Shown here: positions 54,037 to 61,606 of the stretch, piece by piece | How positions within the stretch are numbered: the first letter of the stretch is position 1 | Layout: each line of letters starts with the position of its first letter | DNA from: an uncultured Lachnospiraceae bacterium | GTDB taxonomy: Bacteria > Bacillota > Clostridia > Lachnospirales > Lachnospiraceae | Assembly: GCA_947385425.1 (NCBI GenBank) | Contig: CANDKY010000002.1 | Coordinates: 1 to 64,000 of the forward strand | Reading direction: 5' to 3' | Length of the DNA: 64,000 nucleotides | Made by a program: the position numbers and the translations under genes | The notes under the pieces: generated by a model | What the model was told of the DNA's origin: nothing | The model's database searches: none | What the model saw: only the letters and a program-made list of their open reading frames with translations

Positions 54037-54297
54037 TCAAATAACCTGATTAAATAATTCTCCTTCCGTCTCACACAATATCTGAACCAGCACCTTGTAA
54101 TCAAGATACTGTATTCCTTCTACCCCTTTGTGTATTTTTTCTGCCAGCACACTACGATAATAAATATCCATCGCAGCTTCCAATGAAATGCTTTTTTGCT
54201 CCGACAGACAGGCCACTATCCTCTCCTCCAGGCTTTCCTGATACACTTTTTCCAACATTTCCCCATCCACTTTTACACCTCCTGAATGGATTCCCAT
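54037..54297 (-). CDS. Small protein, third gene of the DUF3791/DUF3990 cluster
   Basis: 86 residues, mostly helical (EMLEKVYQESLEERIVACLS, ISLEAAMDIYYRSVLAEKIH, QYLDYKVLVQILCETEGELF). The first codons overlap the end of the DUF3990 gene by 25 bases, so they are translationally coupled. I know no function; similar small helical proteins follow DUF3990 genes elsewhere, as far as I recall. Possible antitoxin or modulator. Confidence 0.72.
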   Translation of the reverse strand: MGIHSGGVKVDGEMLEKVYQESLEERIVACLSEQKSISLEAAMDIYYRSVLAEKIHKGVEGIQYLDYKVLVQILCETEGELFNQVI

Positions 54298-54752
54298 ACC
54301 AATAAATTTTCTATAGCTTTCTGTGTAATAAAGGCAATCTGATCATAGGCAGGATAAACTTTTATCTCCTTAAGAGCCCGCTCCCTATCCCAGATCCCCG
54401 AATGATACATATCCACCACCCGGAACACTTTATCATCAGCCACTCGGCCAAATATTAAATCATATTTTTGATATTCTTTCCCCCCAGCCCTACACCTGCA
54501 TACGAAATCAATCCATTCCATCAAATCCTCATCAAAACTCTTTACCAGATAACCTTCCACATTTTCCCTCATCTGATAATTATTTATAAATGCACTATCC
54601 TTCCCCATTATAGCTGCCTTACGCCTTGCCCACCTTTGCGCCTGTTCTTTAACTGTTGTTACATAAAAACCCATACCAAAATCAAGTCTTCGGTAGGAAT
54701 GACATACATCCGGATTTTCTACAATCTCTGTTGAGCCATGATACACAATCAT
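54273..54752 (-). CDS. DUF3990 protein, ADP-ribosyltransferase-like putative toxin
   Basis: 159 residues. IVYHGSTEIVENPDVCHSYR at the N-terminus and RRLDFGMGFYVTTVKEQAQR match the DUF3990 pattern ('YHGS..v..P.......DFG.GFY.T'), where Tyr-His-Gly corresponds to the first NAD-binding motif of ADP-ribosyltransferases. Also WIDFVCRCR and YDLIFGRVADDKVFRVVDMY. Its start overlaps the DUF3791 gene by four bases (ATGA type). Toxin-antitoxin activity is inferred from operon form and fold; it is not proven by the sequence. Confidence 0.8.
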   Translation of the reverse strand: MIVYHGSTEIVENPDVCHSYRRLDFGMGFYVTTVKEQAQRWARRKAAIMGKDSAFINNYQMRENVEGYLVKSFDEDLMEWIDFVCRCRAGGKEYQKYDLIFGRVADDKVFRVVDMYHSGIWDRERALKEIKVYPAYDQIAFITQKAIENLLVWESIQEV

Positions 54753-54964
54753 ATTATCACACCCCGCACTTCCAGATATTTTTCAATATCGTCCACGATA
54801 TATCCTGTTCCCTGCGTATGCAAAATATCATAATACGGTACCAGATAATTTCCAATACATCCCACACTCTGCAATTTCTGATACACTTCTGAAGGCATCA
54901 ATCCCCATTTATTGGCACAGGCATGAATGATATACATAACAAATGAAAATGACTCCTTATCCAT
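54749..54964 (-). CDS. DUF3791 protein, putative antitoxin
   Basis: About 71 residues: FSFVMYIIHACANKWGLMPS, YQKLQSVGCIGNYLVPYYDI, LHTQGTGYIVDDIEKYLEVR. These match DUF3791 (ending 'NYiVP.YD.LHT.G..ylv.DI'). ATG at 54964 has GGAGGAGG just upstream; the longer frame starting at a GTG at 54979 would lie on that Shine-Dalgarno. It is the first gene of the trio, as expected for an antitoxin-first operon. Confidence 0.85.
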   Translation of the reverse strand: MDKESFSFVMYIIHACANKWGLMPSEVYQKLQSVGCIGNYLVPYYDILHTQGTGYIVDDIEKYLEVRGVII

Positions 54965-54979
54965 AAGCCCCTCCTCCAC

Positions 54980-55140
54980 TTAATCGAGTAGGGACGATTC
55001 ATCTTCCCCTGCTCGCCGCGCGGGGCGCACGTTGCGCAAGCAACAATTTCATCTGTGCGCCCCTGCGCATAAAAAACCGACACAACAGATGTCCTTGTCG
55101 GCAACGAATTCTTCCAATTTGCCTGTTCTGCACCATTGCC
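54980..55140. repeat. Structured GC-rich repeat-like element upstream of the toxin cluster
   Basis: Contains a nine-base perfect inverted repeat GGGGCGCAC (55022-55030) / GTGCGCCCC (55055-55063), with an inner hairpin GTTGC-GCAA-GCAAC (55031-55044), and a further hairpin CCGACA / TGTCGG (55077-55101). On the minus strand it reads as a pseudo-coding run (EIVACATCAPRGEQGKMNRP) that I have the impression of having seen as a spurious ORF in related genomes. It may be a dispersed repeat. Confidence 0.45.
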
Positions 55141-55313
55141 GCGTTAAAATTTTAGCCGATGCACCAAATCACCGCCGAAAATAACACAACCCGAAAGGTA
55201 CTTGGCTGGCGGTGTGCCGCCGGGACATACTGTAAATTTAACCAGTGTGCAGTATATATAAAGAATAATATATTTGCCGCATAAAAATCCGAAAATAAGG
55301 AAGGAGAAAAACC
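55141..55313. other. Non-coding stretch before the Uma2 remnant
   Basis: No gene seen. The end carries AAGGAAGGAG, the Shine-Dalgarno of the Uma2 remnant, and an AT-rich region with TATATAAAG that may contain its old promoter. Confidence 0.4.
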
Positions 55314-55525
55314 ATGGCATTACCGCATGAAAAAATCCACACCATCAAGGATGTTTACGCTCTGCCGGTGTCCGCGAATATTGGATCGTGAACCCTCTGA
55401 CACATACGGTCAATGTTTATGATTTTGAGCATGAAACCGGAACGAACCAATACCTTTTTCATGACAACATCCCCGTATGTATCTACAGGGATCTGCATAT
55501 CCATATCTCAGATCTGCTCACCTAA
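55314..55525 (+). pseudogene. Uma2-family (DUF820) endonuclease-like remnant with internal deletion
   Basis: It begins well (AAGGAAGGAG, then ATG; MALPHEKIHTIKDVYALP is the usual N-terminus) and then jumps with a frame change to REYWIVNPLTHTVNVYDFEH and IPVCIYRDLHIHISDLL, the usual C-terminus ending TAA at 55523-55525. About 100 residues of the catalytic middle (with the PD-(D/E)XK-like core) are missing. It is no longer functional. Confidence 0.78.
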
Positions 55526-55572
55526 CCCGGATAAACCGGAACCAAAATTTTCAAAATCCTGATGCCCAAGCC

Positions 55573-57474
55573 CTACCGCCTTTGCCATTCCCTTGCCCTC
55601 CTCCACTTATAAAAAGCCGTCACAGCAGGCATCGTATAAATAATAGGAAACGCATACCTTGGCTGGTTCTGGATCTGAGGCGCCGCCAGGATAATAAGGA
55701 ACGACAGCAAAAGCGGCAGCATAACCAGCCATTCCCTCCTGCATTTATCCTTTAACATAAATATACAGATAATGAACAACAATATAATGTAAAACGCCAC
55801 ATTGTTAAACATCCCAAGCACAGGCATCCTTGTCAGCAGCGAATAATAACTTACCATTACGGCACAAATCCCATGCATCCATTCAGGCACTTCCAAACGG
55901 ACCTGCTCTAACAGCCCGGTATCCCTCACAATCTCCTTCCCCACATCACAATCCTTATTATAAACAATATTGTCAATATTAGGTGCAAATACATAATAAT
56001 TCTGATTCCAGGTCGCTTCCACATAACAGAGCGGATGTTTCCAAAACTGCCCGAACCATACCTTAAAATAATCAAACAGTTCGTCCGCCGTTTGCGCATG
56101 GTAAGTCGTCTTGACCGGGTCGGCCGTCAGCTCCAGATACCTTTCAGGCAGAGCCCCGTAATCCAGCACTTTGGATATTGCCTCCCGTTCCTCATCCGTA
56201 ACCTCATCCCCATAGTCCCGGACATAACGGGCCGTCTGCTGGAAAGGAAGCGAGAACATCTCCTTCGGGGAATCCTTCTCCACCTGATAAACATAGGATA
56301 TGGCGCCTACCGTCCCTTTCGCAATACCAAAAGGTAGCAATAGACAAATTGCCGGGACAAGGATCTTTTTCACGCCGTCCTTCCGGAGCTGGCGCAAAAG
56401 CAGAAACAAAGCAACGGGAATATAAACATATACCCCATTATTCCTGCATAACATCATAGCGCTCACAGCCGCTGCCCATCCCGCCATTCCACGGTTCCAT
56501 ACCCGGAACATCTCCGGCTCATCCGCCCACTCCATAAGATACAGGACAAACAGCATGAAAAACGCGGTATACAGGAAATCCTTTATAGGAAAAGACGCAT
56601 ACCCCGCATAATAAGGCGCTATGCAGTAAACCGCCATGGCAAGAACCCGCAGCCACACCGCCGTCCCCCACCTCCTCATCAGGAGCAGAGAACGGGCAAG
56701 CACACCCGACATAATCAAAGACTGGAATACAACGAACAAAAACAGGCCGGCATTCGCACTCCCCATCCATAAGCCGATCTTAATGAAACTGCCAAAAAGC
56801 CACGTATGAAAAACGGGCTGGGCCGTTGTATAGGCAAAATATCCGAAATAATACGACAACTGGTCCCAGTTGTCATAAGACATTGTTCCGGGATAACGCA
56901 GCAATATATGGACCAGCCAGCACCCCATAATCACCGCCCACACGAGCCCGAACGGATGACGCCGGTAAAACAGAACCAGCCTGTTATCCTTTATTTTTAT
57001 ATCAGCGTCACTGCATAACAACAAATAAAAAGCATTGATAACCGTCAGATACAAAAAATACATACCCGGTACTAAAACTGCCGTTTTCAGCAGACGGATA
57101 CTCGAATTAAACAGAACAGACAGCGTGTTGTTATAAGAAAAACCCACCCCGCCCGTATACATAACGGACAAAAACAGCGACAGCAGCCTGCTGTAACGGA
57201 CAGGCTCCGCCCCCCTTTTGCGCCAGAATCCGTAATAAACCGCAAAAATACAAACTGTCAGCACAGTAAGTACAAATCCCCTGTCCGCCAAATCCAGACT
57301 GATTTTCTCCAATATCTTGTATATCCCCCGATAGACGGAATTTGTAATTCCTGCCTCCGCCTCCTCCGCCACATCAAGCCGCATTGTTACAGCCAGCGCA
57401 GTCAAAAGAGATGCAAAAAAAAGCACCCCTTTCTTCCAGATACATTTCTTACCCGCTCCCGCTTTTATCGCCAT
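55573..57474 (-). CDS. Large multi-spanning membrane protein (GT-C-like, possibly DUF6020)
   Basis: About 633 residues with some twelve hydrophobic segments. The first large loop holds RYPGTMSYDNWDQLSYYFGY (about 197-216), a Asp-containing motif in the position of GT-C catalytic acids, followed by QPVFHTWLFGSFIKIGLWMG. The soluble part near 400-500 is acidic (GDEVTDEEREAISKVLDYGA). I recall related Lachnospiraceae proteins annotated DUF6020. Start set to ATG 57474, with a G-rich ribosome site; the longer TTG frame at 57513 would leave almost no leader after the promoter at 57528. Confidence 0.62.
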   Translation of the reverse strand: MAIKAGAGKKCIWKKGVLFFASLLTALAVTMRLDVAEEAEAGITNSVYRGIYKILEKISLDLADRGFVLTVLTVCIFAVYYGFWRKRGAEPVRYSRLLSLFLSVMYTGGVGFSYNNTLSVLFNSSIRLLKTAVLVPGMYFLYLTVINAFYLLLCSDADIKIKDNRLVLFYRRHPFGLVWAVIMGCWLVHILLRYPGTMSYDNWDQLSYYFGYFAYTTAQPVFHTWLFGSFIKIGLWMGSANAGLFLFVVFQSLIMSGVLARSLLLMRRWGTAVWLRVLAMAVYCIAPYYAGYASFPIKDFLYTAFFMLFVLYLMEWADEPEMFRVWNRGMAGWAAAVSAMMLCRNNGVYVYIPVALFLLLRQLRKDGVKKILVPAICLLLPFGIAKGTVGAISYVYQVEKDSPKEMFSLPFQQTARYVRDYGDEVTDEEREAISKVLDYGALPERYLELTADPVKTTYHAQTADELFDYFKVWFGQFWKHPLCYVEATWNQNYYVFAPNIDNIVYNKDCDVGKEIVRDTGLLEQVRLEVPEWMHGICAVMVSYYSLLTRMPVLGMFNNVAFYIILLFIICIFMLKDKCRREWLVMLPLLLSFLIILAAPQIQNQPRYAFPIIYTMPAVTAFYKWRRAREWQRR

Positions 57475-57527
57475 ACCTTTACAACCCCCGAATCGATCTT
57501 TTGTCCTCGCCAATCATTTATTGCTAC

Positions 57528-57556
57528 ATTATACCACTGCAAACCCGCCCTGTCAA
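57528..57556 (-). promoter_or_regulatory. Consensus sigma-A promoter for the membrane protein gene
   Basis: Minus strand TTGACA (57556-57551), 17-base spacer, TATAAT (57533-57528); perfect in both hexamers. It gives a leader of about 47 bases to ATG 57474. Confidence 0.85.
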
Positions 57557-57579
57557 AAAATGTAAGGATATAATACAAG

Positions 57580-57608
57580 TTGATAAGAAAACGCAATTAT
57601 GGTATAAT
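57580..57608 (+). promoter_or_regulatory. Sigma-A promoter for the plus-strand glycan operon
   Basis: TTGATA (57580-57585), 17-base spacer, TATAAT (57603-57608) with TGG before the -10 (extended). It is back to back with the minus promoter, the -35 boxes 23 bases apart, and drives the genes at 57663 onward. Confidence 0.85.
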
Positions 57609-57662
57609 ATGTCATTGTTTGAATGATGTTTGAGTAAAATCACACAAATTAGGAGAAACATA

Positions 57663-59222
57663 ATGGGCCGCATATCCTGCTCCAAAAAAGAAATAGCATA
57701 TTACCTCTATTTTTCGGTAATGCTTTTTGCCAAAGGCGTCGGCTGGTACGACGGCATGGCAATTTATAACTTTTGCCTCATATTCTCAACAGGTGTGCTG
57801 CTGCTGAAGATAGCTATGGACACATATTCCGTCCAGGAAGCTGCATGCATGGCCGCCTTAGTTCTCCTGGGCTTTATTGTATGGCAGAAATCAGGTGAAA
57901 AGGGGCCCTTTTTATATATCCTTCTTTTAATTGGCATGAAAAATATACCTGTCAAAAGGGTCTTCCGATTAGGTTTTGCCGTCTGGAGCGTTGCTTTTAT
58001 CATGCAGGTCCTATTGGCCCTGGCAGGAATACGCACCGGAACGGTTATGGCGCATAAAAAACTGGGGCTCGGGCATATCCTGCGCTGGTCCATGGGATAT
58101 TCGCATCCAAACGTATACCATATCTCCTTTGTCATCCTGATTGCATTTTTATTATATACCTTCCGTCTGGAAGGCAAAAGGCTGGTTCAGGCTACAATAC
58201 TTTGTTTTATTGGAAACCTTTATATTTTTTTATACTCCGTAAGCTATACGGGATTCCTTTTTGCTTCGGTTTATCTGATAGTGAATTTATACCTGAACCT
58301 CAGGAAACGCCGTACAAAAGCAGAGGACATAATGCTCTATTCCTTATTCCCCTGCTGTGTCCTGTTTTCGGCCGCCGGCCCGCTTATACTGCGCGGGAAA
58401 TTATTCGAGCTTTGCGACAAAGCATTGAACAGCCGTTTTTCCCTGTCAAGACGCTATATGCTGGAAGGAACCTGGTCGCTTTTCGGCAGCCGGCAGATGC
58501 AGATACGGGAACAGAGTCTCAATTACACTCTGGACTGCTCCTATACGTATTTACTGATGTACGGCGGCCTTATTATTTTTGCCGTCATGTGCATCGGTTA
58601 TTTAGGGCTGATCCACTGTTATATAAAAAAGAATAAAAACAAAGAACTGGCAATTATCTTCGGCCTGATGATTGCGGGTATTTCCGAACCTTTTCTGTTT
58701 AATACAGCCTATAAAAACTTATCCATGATTTTCATGGGCAGCTTTTTCTTTGAAATTCTGGAAAAATATAACAGAACGGATTTTCAGATACACCTTATAA
58801 AAACCAGTGATAAAGAAATTGATCTTTCTGTCTGCAACAGCCTGGCCGGAACCGCAGGGCAGTTAAGGGATTTTATCAGCCGGAAAAAAATACTCCTGGC
58901 CGGAATAGGGATTGCCGCCGCGCTGGCAGCCGGCGGATTGTATGCAACGTTTGCGGAAAGGCCGGACAGTATTTATATATTAAAGCAGGGCAGCGACAGA
59001 TACGAAGAAATCGTTTATCTGGATATTGACAATCTGCCGGAAAATTTCCGCAGCCGCATCATCAGTTATAAAGATCCCCAGACGCCTATGTATAAATTTC
59101 AGGGAAATATGCTGACACTGGAATATGCAAGGGGGATTATCAGCAGCGGATTATTTGCGGGTTTCTTCGTTCCCGGCTTATATTCCGCGGCTGCTTATTT
59201 GGCAGCACGAAAAATAAAGTAA
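57663..59222 (+). CDS. Polymerase/ligase-like membrane protein (paralogue of 51745)
   Basis: About 519 residues, ten to eleven hydrophobic segments, plus a C-terminal extracytoplasmic part and a last helix (SGLFAGFFVPGLYSAAAYLA). Its order of segments and motifs (LRWSMGYSHPNVYHISFVIL, LYSVSYTGFLFASVYLIVNL) matches the N-terminal half of the protein at 51745 but it lacks the repeat insertion. ATG 57663 follows AGGAG by seven bases; an upstream TTG at 57630 has no such site. As first gene of the operon with GTs and a flippase it is a good candidate for the repeat-unit polymerase. Confidence 0.7.
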   Translation: MGRISCSKKEIAYYLYFSVMLFAKGVGWYDGMAIYNFCLIFSTGVLLLKIAMDTYSVQEAACMAALVLLGFIVWQKSGEKGPFLYILLLIGMKNIPVKRVFRLGFAVWSVAFIMQVLLALAGIRTGTVMAHKKLGLGHILRWSMGYSHPNVYHISFVILIAFLLYTFRLEGKRLVQATILCFIGNLYIFLYSVSYTGFLFASVYLIVNLYLNLRKRRTKAEDIMLYSLFPCCVLFSAAGPLILRGKLFELCDKALNSRFSLSRRYMLEGTWSLFGSRQMQIREQSLNYTLDCSYTYLLMYGGLIIFAVMCIGYLGLIHCYIKKNKNKELAIIFGLMIAGISEPFLFNTAYKNLSMIFMGSFFFEILEKYNRTDFQIHLIKTSDKEIDLSVCNSLAGTAGQLRDFISRKKILLAGIGIAAALAAGGLYATFAERPDSIYILKQGSDRYEEIVYLDIDNLPENFRSRIISYKDPQTPMYKFQGNMLTLEYARGIISSGLFAGFFVPGLYSAAAYLAARKIK

Positions 59223-59241
59223 ATGTGTCAGGAGACAAACT

Positions 59242-60474
59242 GTGAAAATATTAATGGTTAACAAATTCCTCTATCCCAACGGCGGATCGGAAACCTATAT
59301 TTTTAAATTGGGGGAGGAACTGCTTCGGAACGGACATAAAGTAGAGTATTTCGGCATGGAACACAACGGCCGGATTGTCGGCAACCGGGTGCAAAGCTAT
59401 ACCGGCGCTATGGACTTCCATACCGGGAAATCAGCCAGGCTGCTTTATCCGTTCAAAATCATTTATTCCGCCGAGGCCAGACGCAAAATAAGGAAGGTCC
59501 TGGAAGACTTTAAACCGGATGTAGTCCATCTGAATAATTTTAATTTCCAGTTGACACCTTCTATCATTTATGAAATAAAAAGTTTTGACAAAAAGCATAA
59601 AAGGAATACCGTCCTCCTGTATACGGCACATGATTATCAATGGGTCTGCCCGAACCATATGTTCCGTATTCCGGGAAACGGACAGTTATGCATGGAATGC
59701 GCTGCGGGGAAGTATGGAAATTGCGCCAAATACCGTTGTATCCATAATTCGAAAATAAAAAGTATCCTCGGAAGCGCGGAGGGAATCCTATATAAAACTT
59801 TAAAGACATACCGCAAAGTTGACCGCATTATATGCCCGAGTGAATTTATGGTCAAAGCCTTGTCGCTTAACCCGATCCTTAAGGATAAGACCGTCACTCT
59901 GCACAATTTTATTGACATCTCCCCGGATAAACCGGAATACGAAAAGAAAAACTATGTCTTGTACCTTGGGCGCTATACAGAGGAAAAAGGCGTCCTGACA
60001 TTGCTGGATGTCTGCAAAGAACTGACAGACATTCCGTTCGTATTTGCAGGAAACGGCCCGTTAAAGGAACAGATAACCGGCTGCCCCAATATAGAGGAAC
60101 GCGGATTTCTCCAGGGCGCGGAGTTAAAGCGCGTGATCATGGAAGCCCGTTTTATCGTCTTTCCATCCGAGTGGTATGAAAACTGCCCCTTTTCGGTTAT
60201 GGAAGCACAAATGTACGGCACTCCTGTTGTCGCGTCAAATCTTGGAGGCACCCCGGAACTGATCCGCCATGGCATAACAGGGGAATTGTTTGAAAGCGGA
60301 AACAAAACGGATCTGAAAAACAAGATTACGAAACTGTGGAACAATAAAGAACTTTGTATGGAATATTCAAGAAACTGTAAAAATATAACATTTGACACCT
60401 TAGCAGAATATACGGAAAAAATGGTAAGAATATATAAACAGGAAAAACAGATAAAGGCAAATAAAAGCCAATAA
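59242..60474 (+). CDS. GT4 glycosyltransferase
   Basis: 410 residues, GT-B. KILMVNKFLYPNGGSETYIF is the GT4 start with the Gly-Gly loop; VLYLGRYTEEKGVLTLLDVC and VFPSEWYENCPFSVMEAQMY (E-x7-E) give the donor domain. Between about 130 and 175 are four Cys pairs (WVCPNHM, CMECAAGKYGNC, AKYRCIH), a Cys-rich insertion seen in some GT4 enzymes and possibly metal-binding. It is 19 bases after the polymerase-like gene. Confidence 0.88.
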   Translation: MKILMVNKFLYPNGGSETYIFKLGEELLRNGHKVEYFGMEHNGRIVGNRVQSYTGAMDFHTGKSARLLYPFKIIYSAEARRKIRKVLEDFKPDVVHLNNFNFQLTPSIIYEIKSFDKKHKRNTVLLYTAHDYQWVCPNHMFRIPGNGQLCMECAAGKYGNCAKYRCIHNSKIKSILGSAEGILYKTLKTYRKVDRIICPSEFMVKALSLNPILKDKTVTLHNFIDISPDKPEYEKKNYVLYLGRYTEEKGVLTLLDVCKELTDIPFVFAGNGPLKEQITGCPNIEERGFLQGAELKRVIMEARFIVFPSEWYENCPFSVMEAQMYGTPVVASNLGGTPELIRHGITGELFESGNKTDLKNKITKLWNNKELCMEYSRNCKNITFDTLAEYTEKMVRIYKQEKQIKANKSQ

Positions 60475-60528
60475 AAAACAAACAAAAAGACAAGTCAGAA
60501 CAGGAATCAGAACAGATAAATAATTGCA

Positions 60529-60550
60529 CCTGCGGTGGAATAACCGCAGG
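60529..60550 (+). other. Hairpin in front of the radical SAM gene
   Basis: Perfect 8-base arms CCTGCGGT / ACCGCAGG with a six-base loop, in the 99-base gap between the GT4 and radical SAM genes. No T-run follows, so it is more likely an mRNA processing or stability element than a terminator. Confidence 0.5.
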
Positions 60551-60573
60551 CCGCGGAAAGGCATGGTCTAAAG

Positions 60574-61572
60574 ATGGCAAAAAGGACATTATACGGGACA
60601 GTGATCGTGACATACAGGTGCAATGCGCGCTGCAATATGTGTGATTGTTTTAAAGATCCCACAAAACCCGGCGAAGAAATCACTTTGGACGATATAAAGA
60701 AATTACCGGAAATGGCTTTCACGAATATTACCGGCGGAGAACCTTTTGTACGTCAGGATATACCGGATATTGTACGGGAACTGTATAAAAAATCGGATCG
60801 TATCGTCATCTCTACAAACGGTTACTTTACTGACAGGATTATTAACCTGTGCAAAGAATTTCCCAGCGTCGGAATCCGCATAAGCATTGAAGGGCTGCAG
60901 GAAACCAACGATAAAATCCGTGGAATCCCGGACGGATTTAACCGGGGATATAATACCTTAAAAACCCTGGTTGACATGGGACATCCTGACGTTGGATTCG
61001 GTATGACCGTGCAGGATATGAACTGTGAAGATCTCGTGCCTTTATATGATATTTCCAATGAACTCGGTATGGAATTTGCTACAGCAACACTGCACAACTC
61101 ATTTTATTTCAGGAAAACGGACAACAAAATTGACGACAAACAAAAGGTAGCCGAAAACTTTGAGAAACTGATCAACAAACTGCTGAAAAGCAGTTCACCC
61201 AAGAAATGGTTCCGTGCTTATTTTAACCACGGGCTTATCAATTATATATACGGCAACAAACGGTTACTCCCGTGTGATATGTCAAAAAATGCCTTTTTTA
61301 TCGACCCGTTCTGCGATGTCATCCCATGCAACGGCATGGAGAAAAAAGCAGTGATGGGAAACCTGAAAAACCAGACGTGGGAAGAATTGTGGAATTCCAA
61401 ACAGGCGGAAGAAGTCCGGAAATGTACGAAAAACTGCGACCGTAACTGCTGGATGATAGGCAGCGCTTCCCCTGCCATGCACAAATACATTTGGGTTCCC
61501 GGCTGGTGGGTACTCAAACACAAATTTTTAAAGGGCGGAAAATACAGTTTAAAAGAAAACAGATTTATATAA
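60574..61572 (+). CDS. Radical SAM/SPASM-like enzyme
   Basis: 332 residues. VIVTYRCNARCNMCDCFKDP carries the CxxxCxxC iron-sulfur motif; FTNITGGEPFVRQDI is the GGE SAM-binding motif; IVISTNGYFTD follows. The C-terminal part has Cys residues in CDMSKNAFFIDPFCDVIPCN and CTKNCDRNCWMIG, which fit a SPASM-type second cluster. Radical SAM enzymes in glycan operons may epimerise, dehydrate or carry out C-C chemistry on sugars; the substrate here is unknown. Genes on both sides run in the same direction with short gaps. Confidence 0.83.
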   Translation: MAKRTLYGTVIVTYRCNARCNMCDCFKDPTKPGEEITLDDIKKLPEMAFTNITGGEPFVRQDIPDIVRELYKKSDRIVISTNGYFTDRIINLCKEFPSVGIRISIEGLQETNDKIRGIPDGFNRGYNTLKTLVDMGHPDVGFGMTVQDMNCEDLVPLYDISNELGMEFATATLHNSFYFRKTDNKIDDKQKVAENFEKLINKLLKSSSPKKWFRAYFNHGLINYIYGNKRLLPCDMSKNAFFIDPFCDVIPCNGMEKKAVMGNLKNQTWEELWNSKQAEEVRKCTKNCDRNCWMIGSASPAMHKYIWVPGWWVLKHKFLKGGKYSLKENRFI

Positions 61573-61606
61573 GGGACTGCATAACGGAAAGATATGGGGC
61601 TTCTGC

